Below are positions 1 through 9,529 of a stretch of 64,000 nt of DNA, in pieces. Positions within the stretch are counted from its first letter, which is position 1, and each line of letters opens with the position of its first letter. Source of the DNA: Nothophaeocryptopus gaeumannii (lineage: Eukaryota > Ascomycota > Dothideomycetes > Mycosphaerellales > Mycosphaerellaceae); assembly GCA_031771865.1 (NCBI GenBank), contig JASISA010000001.1, positions 806,001-870,000 on the forward strand, in the 5' to 3' direction. The notes beneath the pieces are model-generated. The model had not been told where the DNA came from. It searched no databases and was given only the letters and a program-made list of their open reading frames with translations. The position numbers were made by a program, and so were the translations under genes.

Positions 1-629
1 CAATTAGCTGTTGGTGATACAATCCTTCCCCTCATCATCTCTTTCTAATCAAACGGGCGACAGGCATTTCGAATGCGTGGTCCAGCCTTGAAAGGCGAGC
101 TGGAGGCAGCGATCGACCCTATCCAACTCGTGCTCGCAAATGGGCCAAGCACTCTAGCATCTCGCATGGTCTGGACCGTGCGTCCGACATCACTGACACA
201 AGCACGGAGCAGGCGACTGGAGTCGCTCAGAGCGCTGTAACTACGAGCACGAGACAGTCAGGCAAGAGACGGCAGATCGCGAGCACAGGGCAGACACGCC
301 AAGGCATAGAAGGAAGACCGAGCCAGTTACACCTGTCCCGCAGCTACTACCTCGATACCAGTCGGTCTCTGATTCGCATTTTGCACTGCCCGTTGCCGAA
401 GACAGATGTTGCTGCTTCTGTTGCAGCCGGTCTAAGGCTCTGCCCATAAGTATAGACAACGACCAAGTCTGGACCTGCTGTATGCCACCCAATAGGTTAC
501 TCACAGAGCGGCAGCGGAGACAAGTAAGCCATTTAACTTATAGCATTTCAACACTGCTCCGCTCACCTCTTCTTCTTAGACAGCTAGCTCATTACGAACC
601 CTATACGCACCTCTTCAGCAGCTCAACTT
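1..629. other. Left edge, no gene recognised
   Basis: No reading frame here resembles a protein I know, and the short open frames on both strands overlap without preference. The LINE fragment that begins near 630 may extend leftwards in a more decayed form. If the RiPP locus to the right has more genes, they could lie beyond the window edge. Confidence 0.5.
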
Positions 630-985
630 TCTCATGTCGCTGCCGTTCTTCAGTCGAAGCCGCGCAAGAAGAAGCGGTGCCACCTTTGAAGGTGACAAGG
701 CAGCACTTATCCACTTTACGCGAACACCGTGCCGAAGCAGCGCCCAACCAGTTATAATAAAAGGACAAGAAGTAGAGCCCGTCACTAGCACAAAGATCTT
801 AGGAGTGGTTATGGACGCCGAACTTCGATTTCGACAGCATATCGCAAGAGCGGCTACGAAAGGCCTCACTGCTGCAATCAATGGCACTTAAACGACTACG
901 AGGGCTAGTATATACCCCCATTCTTCGCTGGACGGAGTTCAAAACGAAAGCTCCTTTAGAAGGAAACGCCAAGCAAAAAACAATC
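630..985 (+). pseudogene. LINE (Tad1-like) reverse transcriptase remnant
   Basis: The frame at 634-891 contains the run KAALIHFTR, then KILGVVMD, LRFRQHI and a KGL/AA motif. This order is typical of the C-terminal part of fungal non-LTR (Tad1-like) reverse transcriptases. The next expected motif, ALKRLRGL, is readable from about 879, but only after a frame change, so the copy is frameshifted. Neither the catalytic YxDD box nor an endonuclease domain is visible. It is a dead fragment of at most a few hundred bases. The family assignment is by recognition of the motif order only. Confidence 0.6.
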
Positions 986-1280
986 ACCTCTTGCCTTCGA
1001 ATTGCACTATCGATCGAACGTTACTATGTTTGACGTAAACATTGAGGCTGATCGTTGGATCTGCTGTTCTCAGCATCAGCTTAGCTGACGAGTTACTGGT
1101 CTTATCGCTAGACTATCGACGACTGTTGAAGATTGCAGCATACATGTTGAATATATAGACTACTTTCTAACTTGACCATCTGCTGAATGCTCGGTTCTCC
1201 ATCCAAAGTGTAGAACCTGCTCGGAATCAGTTACCAGATTCATGTCGCTGGCGCGAGAGTGAGTTCCACATACACTGAAT

Positions 1281-1679
1281 CTACGCCTTCTCATTGTAAC
1301 CCGGATAGTCGAAACCATAGCTATCGAGTCCTGGGACGGGGTTGGCAGCAGAAGTTCGCTTCTCATTGTAACCCGGATAGTCGAAACCATAGCTATCGAG
1401 TCCTGGGACGGGGTTGGCAGCAGAAGTTCGCTTCTCCTCCTTGTTCTTCAAGCTCCCAGGGAGAAAACCAAAGCCATCGGCTTCTGGAACGGGGTCGGGG
1501 TTGGCAGCAGGAGCACGTTCTTTTAGGATTGCACTTTCTGTTCGAATGCACATCAGCAATGATTGCGGTAACCTGGCTCCACGCCGCTGTAGGAGAGAGA
1601 ATCTACCTGGAATTGGGCCCCCGTAGCTTGCAGGAAAGCAGGCGGCGAAGAGGACGATAAGTGAATTCTTCGTAAGCAT
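1281..1679 (-). CDS. Secreted Kex2-type repeat precursor, probable dikaritin RiPP precursor
   Basis: The start is the first ATG of the frame (1679), followed by a hydrophobic signal peptide (residues 1 to about 20, ending ASYG). Exons 1679-1607 and 1537-1281 are joined across a 69-nt intron with a GTAGAT donor, CTGAT branch and ACAG acceptor, giving 109 aa. The mature part holds a degenerate first unit, then two identical 24-residue units each beginning KR. Each unit carries AANPVP followed by YGFDYPGY. Lys-Arg is the Kex2 cleavage signal. A signal peptide, KR-bounded repeats and a Tyr-rich core are the hallmarks of UstA-like precursors, in which UstYa-type enzymes cross-link Tyr side chains. 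An intact UstYa gene starts 2 kb away. The last unit ends KA rather than KR before the stop. A Kex2-processed peptide of another kind, such as a pheromone, is the main alternative, but there is no Trp-containing pheromone-like core. The product and its activity are unknown. Confidence 0.72.
   Translation of the reverse strand: MLTKNSLIVLFAACFPASYGGPIPGRFSLLQRRGARLPQSLLMCIRTESAILKERAPAANPDPVPEADGFGFLPGSLKNKEEKRTSAANPVPGLDSYGFDYPGYNEKRTSAANPVPGLDSYGFDYPGYNEKA
1287..1430 (-). repeat. Two perfect 72-bp tandem units in the precursor gene
   Basis: The 72-bp segment at 1287-1358 is repeated without a single difference at 1359-1430, and the first six bases of a third unit follow. Each unit encodes exactly 24 residues, so the reading frame is kept. 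Exact identity, including at silent positions, points to recent duplication or ongoing homogenisation. Confidence 0.95.
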
Positions 1680-2322
1680 CTTGACTTGTTTCACTTGCAA
1701 AGCAGAATGAGCTTGAGTTGTTGGCTTGGTGAATCGCAAAAGTCTAGAGTTGCGGTGGATAAAGTCGTTGCGGGTCTGGAGTGTTCATGTACTGTATACT
1801 GCATTCCTTACCTGGTCATATTGAACAGGGTCTCGAAGCCGTGGGGTTGTAGCGCTGTGGTAGATGATGGGTCGCATTGCATTCAGGGGTAGCTGCAGAG
1901 ACTGTCTTGATATGGTTACGATGGATTCTAGTCGGTCATTGGTTAGTCCTTGAATGGATTGGCCTAGCTTTCGCTATCAACCACCTGGTATGGTCTGAAG
2001 AAGGTATACTTACTAGTAACCAACTGCTTCAGATTGCAGGGAGCAACGGACGACTTCACCGTATTCTGGGTCCACATATATGGATGCCTGATTGGATTAA
2101 GAATTGCATTGCCGCTGCCCAACGTGTTGTACTCCATCGCCCATCAATCTTGCATCTTCGGAAGGTCGCTGCCACGATATTGACGTCGCTTAGATGGACC
2201 AAGACTAGCCAGAAAGACGATACTGTGGTCTCAGTCTGAGATATGACCCCCTTCCACATCCCGAGACCTTCCACTGGCGCAGACAGCTACCGTAGAGGTC
2301 TACTTCGTTGCTCCTCAAACTA

Positions 2323-2946
2323 TCAAGTGCATGCTTCTCTGCAGGAATGAGTGTCGTGGCGCACTTCGACGATACCAGCTCGATTGAGTACCTTATCGAA
2401 CTGACGAAATCCAATCAAGTGTATGCTTTCGGCGAGTCGCGCCAGGGTTGATTGCGTTTCCATAACGTTACATCGGAAGCTGTAATGGAGCTGCAGACTT
2501 GTGAAGGAAGTGTGTGACCACCTTAGGGCATGCTCAGCGTTGCTCCATTCGTTGTCGGTGAAGGCTATGTGGAAGTGTAAGTGATGCATCATGCTTTGCC
2601 GGAGAAAGTATGGAGACACCTGCACACCAAACTATTCGCGGTCTCCTATCCATGTAAAGATCGTGCGATTAAGCATACCGAGCATATGACCTGTCTCGTC
2701 CATATTGAAGATGTCTTCCAGACGTATGTCGTAGTCCTTGCGGAAGTTGTCCAACAGCTTGAGAGCTGCACGATTACAGTACCTCAGGGGGAGTGACCAG
2801 CTTCGGCACGCATGCGAATACGCGTTCGATTGTACTGCATGTTTGGGAGTTGATGGAAACTTGACGAGAAATTGGCTTAAGGGTTTTATGCTTGGACTGT
2901 GAACTGCAGGAAAGGAGAGGGAGAGGGAGAAACATGCGGCTAACAC
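2323..2946 (-). pseudogene. Pogo/Fot1-type DDE transposase remnant
   Basis: On the minus strand at about 2632-2763 the frame reads YDI..EDIFNMDETG, the conserved block around the first catalytic Asp of pogo/Fot1 (Tc1-mariner superfamily) transposases. Further downstream in element sense (2323-2600), and in a different frame, are EWSNAEHALRW and an ESIHLIGF-like stretch that fit the following part of the catalytic domain. The frames are broken and the HTH region and terminal repeats are not recognisable. It lies between the precursor and the UstYa gene. The stretch 1740-2322 holds no recognisable gene and may be further decayed parts of the same element. Confidence 0.6.
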
Positions 2947-3705
2947 GTGTTCTACGGACCCTGCCGGCTGCCGAGAATGCCTTGTCTTGCGGCGATCTTT
3001 GTACTTACTCTCACCTACCTACTGTCGACTACCTATCCACGAAGTACCCTCTTGTCTATCATCATCATCATTTTCTACTGCGGACCTCCGGATCCTCTTT
3101 GCAGCTCGGCAGTCGGCGCCGAGCGCCGGGCACGCTATACTACGCTATCAAGCTTTCCACGGCACTTGTAAATGCTACAGAAACGCTGCAAGATCGTTCA
3201 CTTACATGCACAAGCTATGTTCTTACCTTACACGTGACAGCGTCTACAGTACGAAACTGACAGCGAGCCTTGCAAGGTCGCCATGACACTTCCCGGCTGC
3301 AGCTCTGTAGGGCAGCTTGCAACTGCTGCACTACCCTACTGCTACAGCCTGCTTCACGATATCCTCGACGCTCGAAGAGCCCTCCTCACTCCATAATCTC
3401 TACCCTTGCTCTTTGTTGATTTGTTAAGCATGCTTTGAATCCCCCGTCCTTGCATGCCTTCAACCCGAACATGGCAGAAGCCGTGATAACTTGTGCATGA
3501 GCCTATTAGATACCATTGAATCCAAGGGAAGGAAAGATATAGGCGAGTGAGGGTCGAATTGGCTACAGATAAGCGTGGTGCGCATGTAACATGAGGCAGT
3601 CTCGGTGTCGCAGAGTGCCGAATACAGCCTTCGACAGTCCTCTACCATTGACTTCGTTTCAGTTCTTTCATCAGAAAAACAATCTTCTCTCCAGCCTGCT
3701 ACAAT
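2947..3705. other. Intergenic, upstream of the UstYa gene
   Basis: No supported gene. Several overlapping frames of about 100 aa exist but show low-complexity or unlikely compositions. The right half presumably holds the promoter of the UstYa-type gene, though no convincing TATA box or named operator is visible. Confidence 0.45.
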
Positions 3706-4810
3706 ATGTATGAGAGTGGCCAAGACGCGAAAGAAGCTACCCGATACTCATCCGACTCGACATTGCACGAACTTGTAGGCCATGAGCATATCAGCCTGCT
3801 GCCTCCATATGGTAGCGTTCGTCCGTGGAGGGCAGCATCCTCGAGACTACTCTGCAGTGCATTATGGTTGCTGTCTGTCAGCATCGCAGCCGTCTCAAGC
3901 TGGATTCTAGCCACAAAGGCACAAGCTGCTCAATGTGCTACTACTGGACATACCGATCATCGAGAATACTGTAAGTCGTGAACGAGATATCATAAGCCTA
4001 TACTAACGAGGGAGTGCTATAGCCGAGAATCTTTTCGCGGGAATTGATCGTTCTTACCAGACCAAATGGTTCAGTCCTTTCAATTACAGCACGAGCCCAT
4101 ATACAGAGGACCCACGCACCTCAAATGTCGATGTTATGTGGCACGGTCTCGGCTTGGACAGTGAGGTTGGCAGCCGCTGTGAGTACTATCGTCTTGCTAA
4201 TAGCATTGTTCAGCTGCAAATTTCGTGATTCCCTATTACCTAAAAGACGAGTTCCTTCTTGACGAGCGTCGCCACGTTCTCATTTCCGCAGATAAAACTG
4301 GGACCGGTGAGCCTGCCTTCATAGGCTGGTTCGAGGTTCTGCATCAGCTCCACTGCCTAGTAAGTTTCTTTTGAGCCTTCCTAGGGTTTTCAGATACTGA
4401 TATTTGATCAGAACGACCTCCGTCAGAGCATGTGGTACAACCGAGACTTCTATAAGGGAAATCCAAACCATGGGCATGGCGTGGTAGATGACAACCTCGA
4501 AATTGCCCACAACAGTAAGTCCAGCTTGAGAGCATAGCGGACACGTCACGTCTAACCTCCTGTACCAGACCACTGTCTAGACGCACTCCGGGAGCGTATA
4601 ATGTGCCTGGCAGATATTGATGTCGTACCATCACTTTGGATTCATCGAGATGGCACTGCATTGCCCGACTTCGAAAGACCCCATCAATGTCATGACTTCG
4701 GGGCAGTGCGGGAATGGGCACATCGTTATGGAATGAAGGCGCCCTTTCGATATGTCAAATTTCTTCCACCGCAGGATGCGATCTATACAGACTTGCATCC
4801 GCATGTTTGA
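3706..4810 (+). CDS. UstYa-family (DUF3328) peptide-cyclising oxidase
   Basis: Five exons (3706-3970, 4023-4160, 4214-4359, 4412-4514, 4569-4810) joined by four introns of 52-54 nt keep one frame and give 297 aa. A short cytoplasmic N-terminus is followed by one membrane segment (about residues 48-69) and a lumenal domain. That domain carries two HxxHC motifs, HQLHC at 178-182 and HNNHC at 216-220, with LNDLRQ and CLDALRERIMC around them. This paired motif defines the UstYa/DUF3328 family, copper-dependent oxidases that form the ether cross-links in ustiloxin-, phomopsin- and asperipin-type peptides. All key residues are present and no exon is broken. The nearby precursor with Tyr-rich repeats is the likely substrate (inference). 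Other family members act on non-RiPP substrates, so the pairing needs proof. Confidence 0.93.
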
Positions 4811-5470
4811 AGTGTAGATAAGACTCAATAGAGTTGAGGGACCTACTTGATCTGGTGGATGTCATGAGAGCCACTGGAAATGTAGTGTTATTCTGGTGAC
4901 AAAAGACATATGCTTCGAAGTCCCGGTTAGTATCAGAGACGCGGCTGGGAGCTTCCACGGACAGTTAGAAGAAAGCTCACAATCTCTACAGACGCCTTGT
5001 TGGACCTGTCTCTAGTAGAGACTATCCAAGTAAGGCAACAGTACGTACTTAGACATAGGTCGACCCTTATATCTACCGGAATAAGTGTCAGATCTGTCGC
5101 ATCAAATTCTGCAATATTGCTAGACTTACTTTGCAAGCTCCTCAATTCACTTCTGATGAGCGATCGGGGGGAACTTCGGGCCTTTCAACTTGGCTCCTCT
5201 TTGGTGAAGTCGTTCGGTGTCCAGAACAATACAGCACACGACTCTTTATTGTCATCACACCCGCTTCATTCAAGTCATGTCATCGCATTGAGCTTCTAGA
5301 CTATGCGATCAGGCATTTCTCTCTGACATGGAGTCGAAATGTGATCATGAACTGAATTGCCGAGGCTGAGTTGGCCAAGGACTTCGCCAGTCCTTCTCGC
5401 AATATATCAGTCTCGCAAGACTCAACAAGCAGGTATCTTTCATCAAGCTATTCCACACTACACAGTCAAG
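4811..5470. other. Intergenic between UstYa gene and thioesterase fragment
   Basis: Short overlapping frames on both strands, with no family recognised. No clear sign of a third biosynthetic gene. Confidence 0.45.
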
Positions 5471-5914
5471 ATGCTCGATGGCCCGAGATCACGGCCGGGC
5501 AGCATCTTCCGGTCTACGCCTCCGAACGTCGGGCTCGAGCAAGGCCTCAAGATCGAGCAGATCGGACCTGTCAGCATTTTTGACATATACTTTATCAATA
5601 TCCATATGCTAACATTGCATCAGGATACATACCAGAATGTGCAGCTTCCTTGGACATGGCCACACTCTCAAGTTGTCCCAGGCGGGATCCTCGCAGGTCT
5701 AGCAGCCGCCTCGGCATACGAAACAGTATCCAGTGACTTCGCCATCGACATGCTACATATCCAATTCCTCGCAGGACCTTCTCCCAAACACAAGACGCAA
5801 CTTAAAGTTCAACGACTCACGGATGGAGGTCGCTTCGCAAGCCGCCTCATCACCACAACTCAGGACGGCAAAGTCATCACCCACGTGACATGCTCAGCAG
5901 GCGTTTTTCACTAA
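5471..5914 (+). pseudogene. Acyl-CoA thioesterase (hotdog) N-terminal fragment
   Basis: From ATG 5471 the product begins MLDGPRSRPG. A 54-nt intron (about 5569-5622, GTCAGC donor, GCTAAC branch, CAG acceptor) joins QIGP to DTYQNVQ without changing frame. The following part (GGILAGLAAASAYETV, then MLHIQFLAGPS, VQRLTDGGRFASRL and VTCSAG) matches the first hotdog domain of acyl-CoA thioesterase II-like proteins, which hydrolyse acyl-CoA to free acid and CoA. The frame stops at about 130 residues, where family members run to about 300, and repeat-rich DNA follows at once. It therefore looks truncated. A short functional single-hotdog protein is possible but less likely. Confidence 0.55.
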
Positions 5915-7095
5915 CTCGACGCGCAATCATAGCGCGCGAAAAAAACAACAACATAGCGAGGAGCGTACTTTTTGGAATTCAGTCGTACAACAGTACATTG
6001 TACGTCCGCCCGTGGCCGCGACGGATCCTGCAGGTGATTGCGCGTCCCTCCGCGTCAATATACGCCGGCAGAGATGCCGTCGCGGTCGTGGTAGACGAAA
6101 GACCACAAAACACCAAGAGCATGTCACGAATAGAATGCGTCTTTTGAAATCGGCGGCAGCACCGGCGCCTTGAACGACTCGGCAGCAACACGGGTAGGAC
6201 GACTGAGCCTAGACACTCTACAATACCACAGCAGAAACATACAGTCACCGATGGGCCTCCCGCCGGCCCATTATCATCCCCTGACAATGTCTGCGACGTC
6301 CCGCATCGACGAGCCCTCGAATAGAACGGTATCACCTCCTCCACGAATCAAACACTAGACACCCGGCATGCTACGGTCGATACTACAACAATACTGCGGT
6401 CACCAGACAGCCTCGTCCACTGTCGCCCCCCAACCCCGTGAAGAAGGACTGCCCCCCTTCGACACACCCGACAATGTCTAAGGAGATTCGCGATAGAGCT
6501 CTCGTACTTAGTAATTCGACGCCTTGCACGAGCGGAAAATCCTACCTGAAGAGCTGTACGACGACTAAAGGCGCTACCGGCGCGCTAATAACATACGATG
6601 CGACAAGAAAATACACGGCCACATAGGAACCTAGTAGGAGGCAACAACATCACACAGATAAAATCCAACGCACATACCCATGCCCATAGAGGGAGCTTTT
6701 TGGGTCAGAACAGGTAGACGAAGCCGAGCATTAGGGGGAGACTGTAGGTATATGGTCGCACACACGGTGCTGCAGCACTATTAGAGCCTTAGCAAATGGA
6801 TGAGGAATAAGAGTTTCAGGTAGATGATACATGGAAAGCACTATATTGGGGATTAGCGCAAGGTCACATTACTCTCTGGAGATGTAGATTAGTCACTTAT
6901 TGGAACAGAACATATGTGGAGACGAGGGCGCAGCTGGTCATACCTTTGGTATGGCGAAGTGGGGCATGTCGGTTCGTTCGGCAAGGCGTCGGCTGCTCGC
7001 CGAACCTCTGCATCCGGGCATAGCTGCAGTAGACTGCGGCTGAAACCGTGTAGGAGCAAATCAATCAATCAATCAATCAATCAATCATAGCGCGC
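5915..7095. repeat. Unclassified segment bounded by a 14-bp direct repeat
   Basis: The same 14 bases (caatcatagcgcgc) occur at 5924-5937 and 7082-7095, enclosing about 1.1 kb. The left copy lies ten bases after the end of the thioesterase fragment. The interior has no recognisable transposase, and its longest frames are about 60-120 aa of uncertain meaning. The region could be a decayed mobile element, but no terminal inverted repeats were found. Part of the 14-bp match overlaps a TCAA microsatellite at the right end, which raises the chance of coincidence. Confidence 0.4.
7061..7087 (+). repeat. (TCAA)n microsatellite
   Basis: Six full TCAA units plus a partial one run without interruption. 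The tract lies just before the RIP-mutated Gag frame. Confidence 0.95.
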
Positions 7096-7102
7096 CAACT
7101 AG

Positions 7103-7170
7103 GTCTGCTTCTTAGCCGCATTTCCAGTCTGCTTCTTAGTAGTATTTCCAGTCTGCTTCTTAGCAGTAAG
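7103..7170 (+). repeat. 24-bp tandem repeat, about 2.8 copies
   Basis: Units begin GTCTGCTTCTTAG at 7103, 7127 and 7151. They differ at a few positions, and the last unit is incomplete. The tract is directly upstream of the ATG that opens the decayed Gag frame. Confidence 0.9.
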
Positions 7171-7180
7171 TACCGGCAAT

Positions 7181-8014
7181 ATGGGCGACATAGGCGTCTC
7201 AGGCCGTGCAGGCAAGCCGCGTAACAAGAAGCGTAGTTCCCTCTTCCTATCGTACCCAGATCTCACCGGCCTCGCCGACAGCGAAGGCAAGACCGAGTAT
7301 CGTACTATATATATACTCGACAAATAGTTCTTTATAGACACCGAGCTAGAAGCCGAGTGTATTAACCTCACCGACTACTATATCCCTTAGCGACGCGAAA
7401 CGAGTATCGAGGAAGAAGAATTAGATGCCGGTTACTCTAGTAAGCCTAAGCACTACTACGAGGTAGTAGAAGAAGATGGAACTAGCGAGCTAATCGTGGG
7501 TAAGCTCTAGCTCGATAGGATTACAATAGAGACTATGCAACAAATAATAGGGGAATAGCCTAATACTACCTTTAACCTATAGCGTAAGTGCTATAATAAC
7601 CTAAAGCAAGTACTTAAGGATCGACATATCCTAGAGCATGCCAACTAGATCAACTGCGATAAGCTAGTTAAGCTATAGAAGTAAGATAGTTACAAGTAGG
7701 CGAAGAAGCTAAAGGAATCTACTATATTCTATAAGATACAACTCGAGGAGGCTAAAGCTAAGGTTGGCGACTTGGAGATAGAGCTCTTAGATCTTAATAA
7801 TACTATTGCCGCTACGTAGGATTAAGAGGAGGCATAGGCAGAAGCATTAACTACCTTATAAGATAAGCTAGATAAGATACGTAAGGACCGCAACACCTAG
7901 CGTTACAAGGCTGGATATGATAATAATAACAAGCGTTATAGCATACCGAAGGGCTCGGAAGACGACTCTAAAGACGAGTTCGCAGCCGACATACGTCGCC
8001 GTCGCGAAGGTACC
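7181..8014 (+). pseudogene. RIP-mutated retrotransposon Gag-like frame
   Basis: Reading from ATG 7181 gives one continuous protein-like frame of 278 codons broken by 14 stops. By hand count 11 are TAG, 3 are TAA and none are TGA. The stops sit where Gln or Trp would fit, for example after ILDK before FFIDTE, consistent with CAG to TAG and TGG to TAG. CTG is almost absent from the frame, as expected if TpG was converted on the other strand. The restorable product is Lys/Glu-rich with a coiled-coil-like centre, as in the N-terminal part of some LTR-element Gag proteins, but no zinc knuckle is seen. The frame is cut by a solo LTR at 8015. Confidence 0.6.
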
Positions 8015-8362
8015 TGTTACGGACCGTCTCCTCGATCACGTGGATTGGCCTAAGAAGCGTCGAACCTCGGAATGTCTCTCGGTGATCAGAGTCTTGAGAA
8101 GTGTAACCTTTACTCAGAAGAGTAGTATTGAGAGATTGAGTTGAGCACGAAGCTCCTATCTACCTTAGTAGAGAACGTGATCTATATACACACAGGAGAT
8201 TCGTGCGCTCTCCTTGCTTTCTCTGCCTCCCGTGCTTCCGGTGGAAGCACTGCGAGCGACGAGAGTACTGCGAGCGAGCTGCAGCGGAACCTCCCGAGGC
8301 TGAACTGCAGATCCGCGCTCAGACTGGTTGGCTGCCATCGCCTCTCGGTTCCATCCGTAACA
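8015..8362 (-). repeat. Solo LTR of the chromovirus family (diverged)
   Basis: The segment starts TGTTACGG and ends CCGTAACA, the same terminal inverted repeat as the LTRs of the element to the right. Internal landmarks appear in the same order: ATCACGTGGA, GAGTTGAGCACGA and a CTATATAC box. It lacks internal coding sequence on either side, so it is a solo LTR or a truncated end. No convincing 5-bp target duplication is visible (gtacc on the left, tcggt on the right). Orientation is taken from the full element. Confidence 0.7.
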
Positions 8363-8429
8363 TCGGTAACCCTACTTACCGTGTTAGCGGCAGCGAAACC
8401 AACTATTATTAGCTATTAGAAAGGTCTTG

Positions 8430-8937
8430 TGCGCATTAGTAAGCGGTGCTAGGTTATGAAGTACGGCTAGTAGATTAGACTACTTCTTTCTAGTATAAGA
8501 GCTGTTATTGCCTCCGGTATTGGCAGTCTTCTTCTACTTCTTGTCTTTCTTACTACCTTTCTTGCTATTACTATCCTTGTTGGCTTCAGCGCGATCCTTC
8601 TACTTAGCGTTGGCAGTCTCGAAGTCGTAGTCCAAGTTAGTAAGGCGTAGAATAATTTGCTTTATCTTCTTGTAAGTCGTGCTATTACGGATAGTAGTAG
8701 CGTAACGAGGGGATAGCATATCCTTGAACTGCAGAAACTTATTAGGCTTATTAGTAATCGTGACGTATGGACGCAACTTGAGATAGCGTGTATAGAAATT
8801 ACGGAAGTTCTCGTTCTTTCCTTGTACTAGCTTCGGAAACTTACGTACTGCCTTAAGGCGTTCGAACTAATTACTATAGGCGTCTTGCAGGCCCTTAAGT
8901 TAATTATCTTGTTAATAGTCTTGAATAGGTAGTGTAC
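8430..8937 (-). pseudogene. Retrotransposon Gag (capsid-like) fragment, RIP-mutated
   Basis: On the minus strand the frame contains FERLKAVRKF, NFRNFYTRYLKLRPYV and a KKIKQIILRL stretch, then a Lys/Ser/Asn-rich tail. This is the pattern of a fungal LTR-element capsid domain. In-frame TAG codons replace expected Gln or Trp positions, and a nearby TAA is also present. It may belong to the same old element as the frame at 7181-8014, though the two are now in opposite orientation. It abuts the left LTR of the chromovirus. Confidence 0.5.
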
Positions 8938-9301
8938 TGTTACGCACGGTATCTCGCTTGTCAGGTGACTCGCTTAATCACGTGGAATGGCTTCTTTGGA
9001 GAATGCGTCGGCAAGTGGAACGAAGTGAAGGAAGTCTTGGCTTATTCCAATCAGTGAGATTGTAACATGAGTTGAACACGATGATTGCTAGTCAACCATC
9101 GAGACTATATACCTAGAGGTTCCTCAGAGAGAGCGTGTGGCTCTCATGCTCTCATGCTCTCATGAATCCTCCTGCTCTCATCTGAGAGCGTGAGAGCACT
9201 CGGCAGCATGAGAGCACCTTGCAGCGGGTATTGCCGCCCAGGCGCGCACCCGCGCCGCATGGATTGGTTGGTTGTGGCTTCTCTCGGTTCGATCCGTAAC
9301 A
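8938..9301 (-). repeat. 3' LTR of the chromovirus (364 bp)
   Basis: Bounded by TGTTACGC and CCGTAACA. Positions 8938-9101 are identical to 15007-15170 of the other LTR (164 bp, the R-U5 side). The remaining 200 bp (the U3 side) are unrelated to the other LTR and resemble the end of the solo LTR at 8015-8362, sharing CTCTCGGTTC.ATCCGTAACA. The U3 part contains several short repeats of GCTCTCAT. Confidence 0.9.
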
Positions 9302-9314
9302 CCATCCCTCTTCT
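9302..9314 (-). other. Polypurine tract of the chromovirus
   Basis: In element sense the bases just before the 3' LTR read AGAAGAGGGATGG, twelve of them purines. This is the expected position and composition for the plus-strand primer of an LTR element. Confidence 0.8.
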
Positions 9315-9529
9315 AGTCTAGCTCGTCCCGAGCTAGCCATAAGCTGCGTTGCCCTCTCAGCGCAGCGCGAATGATACCGTGATGTCGAAGAGACAGCGTC
9401 TTCGGTTGGAAATGGACCGTCTTGAGGAGCAGGAAGCAGAGGCGGTTTCTGTGGAGGAGGCGGAGATCCAAGATCTCGAGTTAGAGGAAGACAGTGCTCC
9501 AGCTGCGTCCGGTCCTCCGTTGTCCCCTG

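Noticed and set aside
1281..1679. Reading the precursor as an alpha-pheromone gene
   Set aside because: The KR-bounded repeat layout is shared, but the repeat has no Trp and is not pheromone-like, while a UstYa gene is adjacent. Kept only as an alternative.
7181..8014. Reassigned stop codons or read-through as explanation of the TAG-rich frame
   Set aside because: All intact genes in the window use TAG, TAA and TGA as normal stops, and the changes fit RIP; no evidence for a code change.
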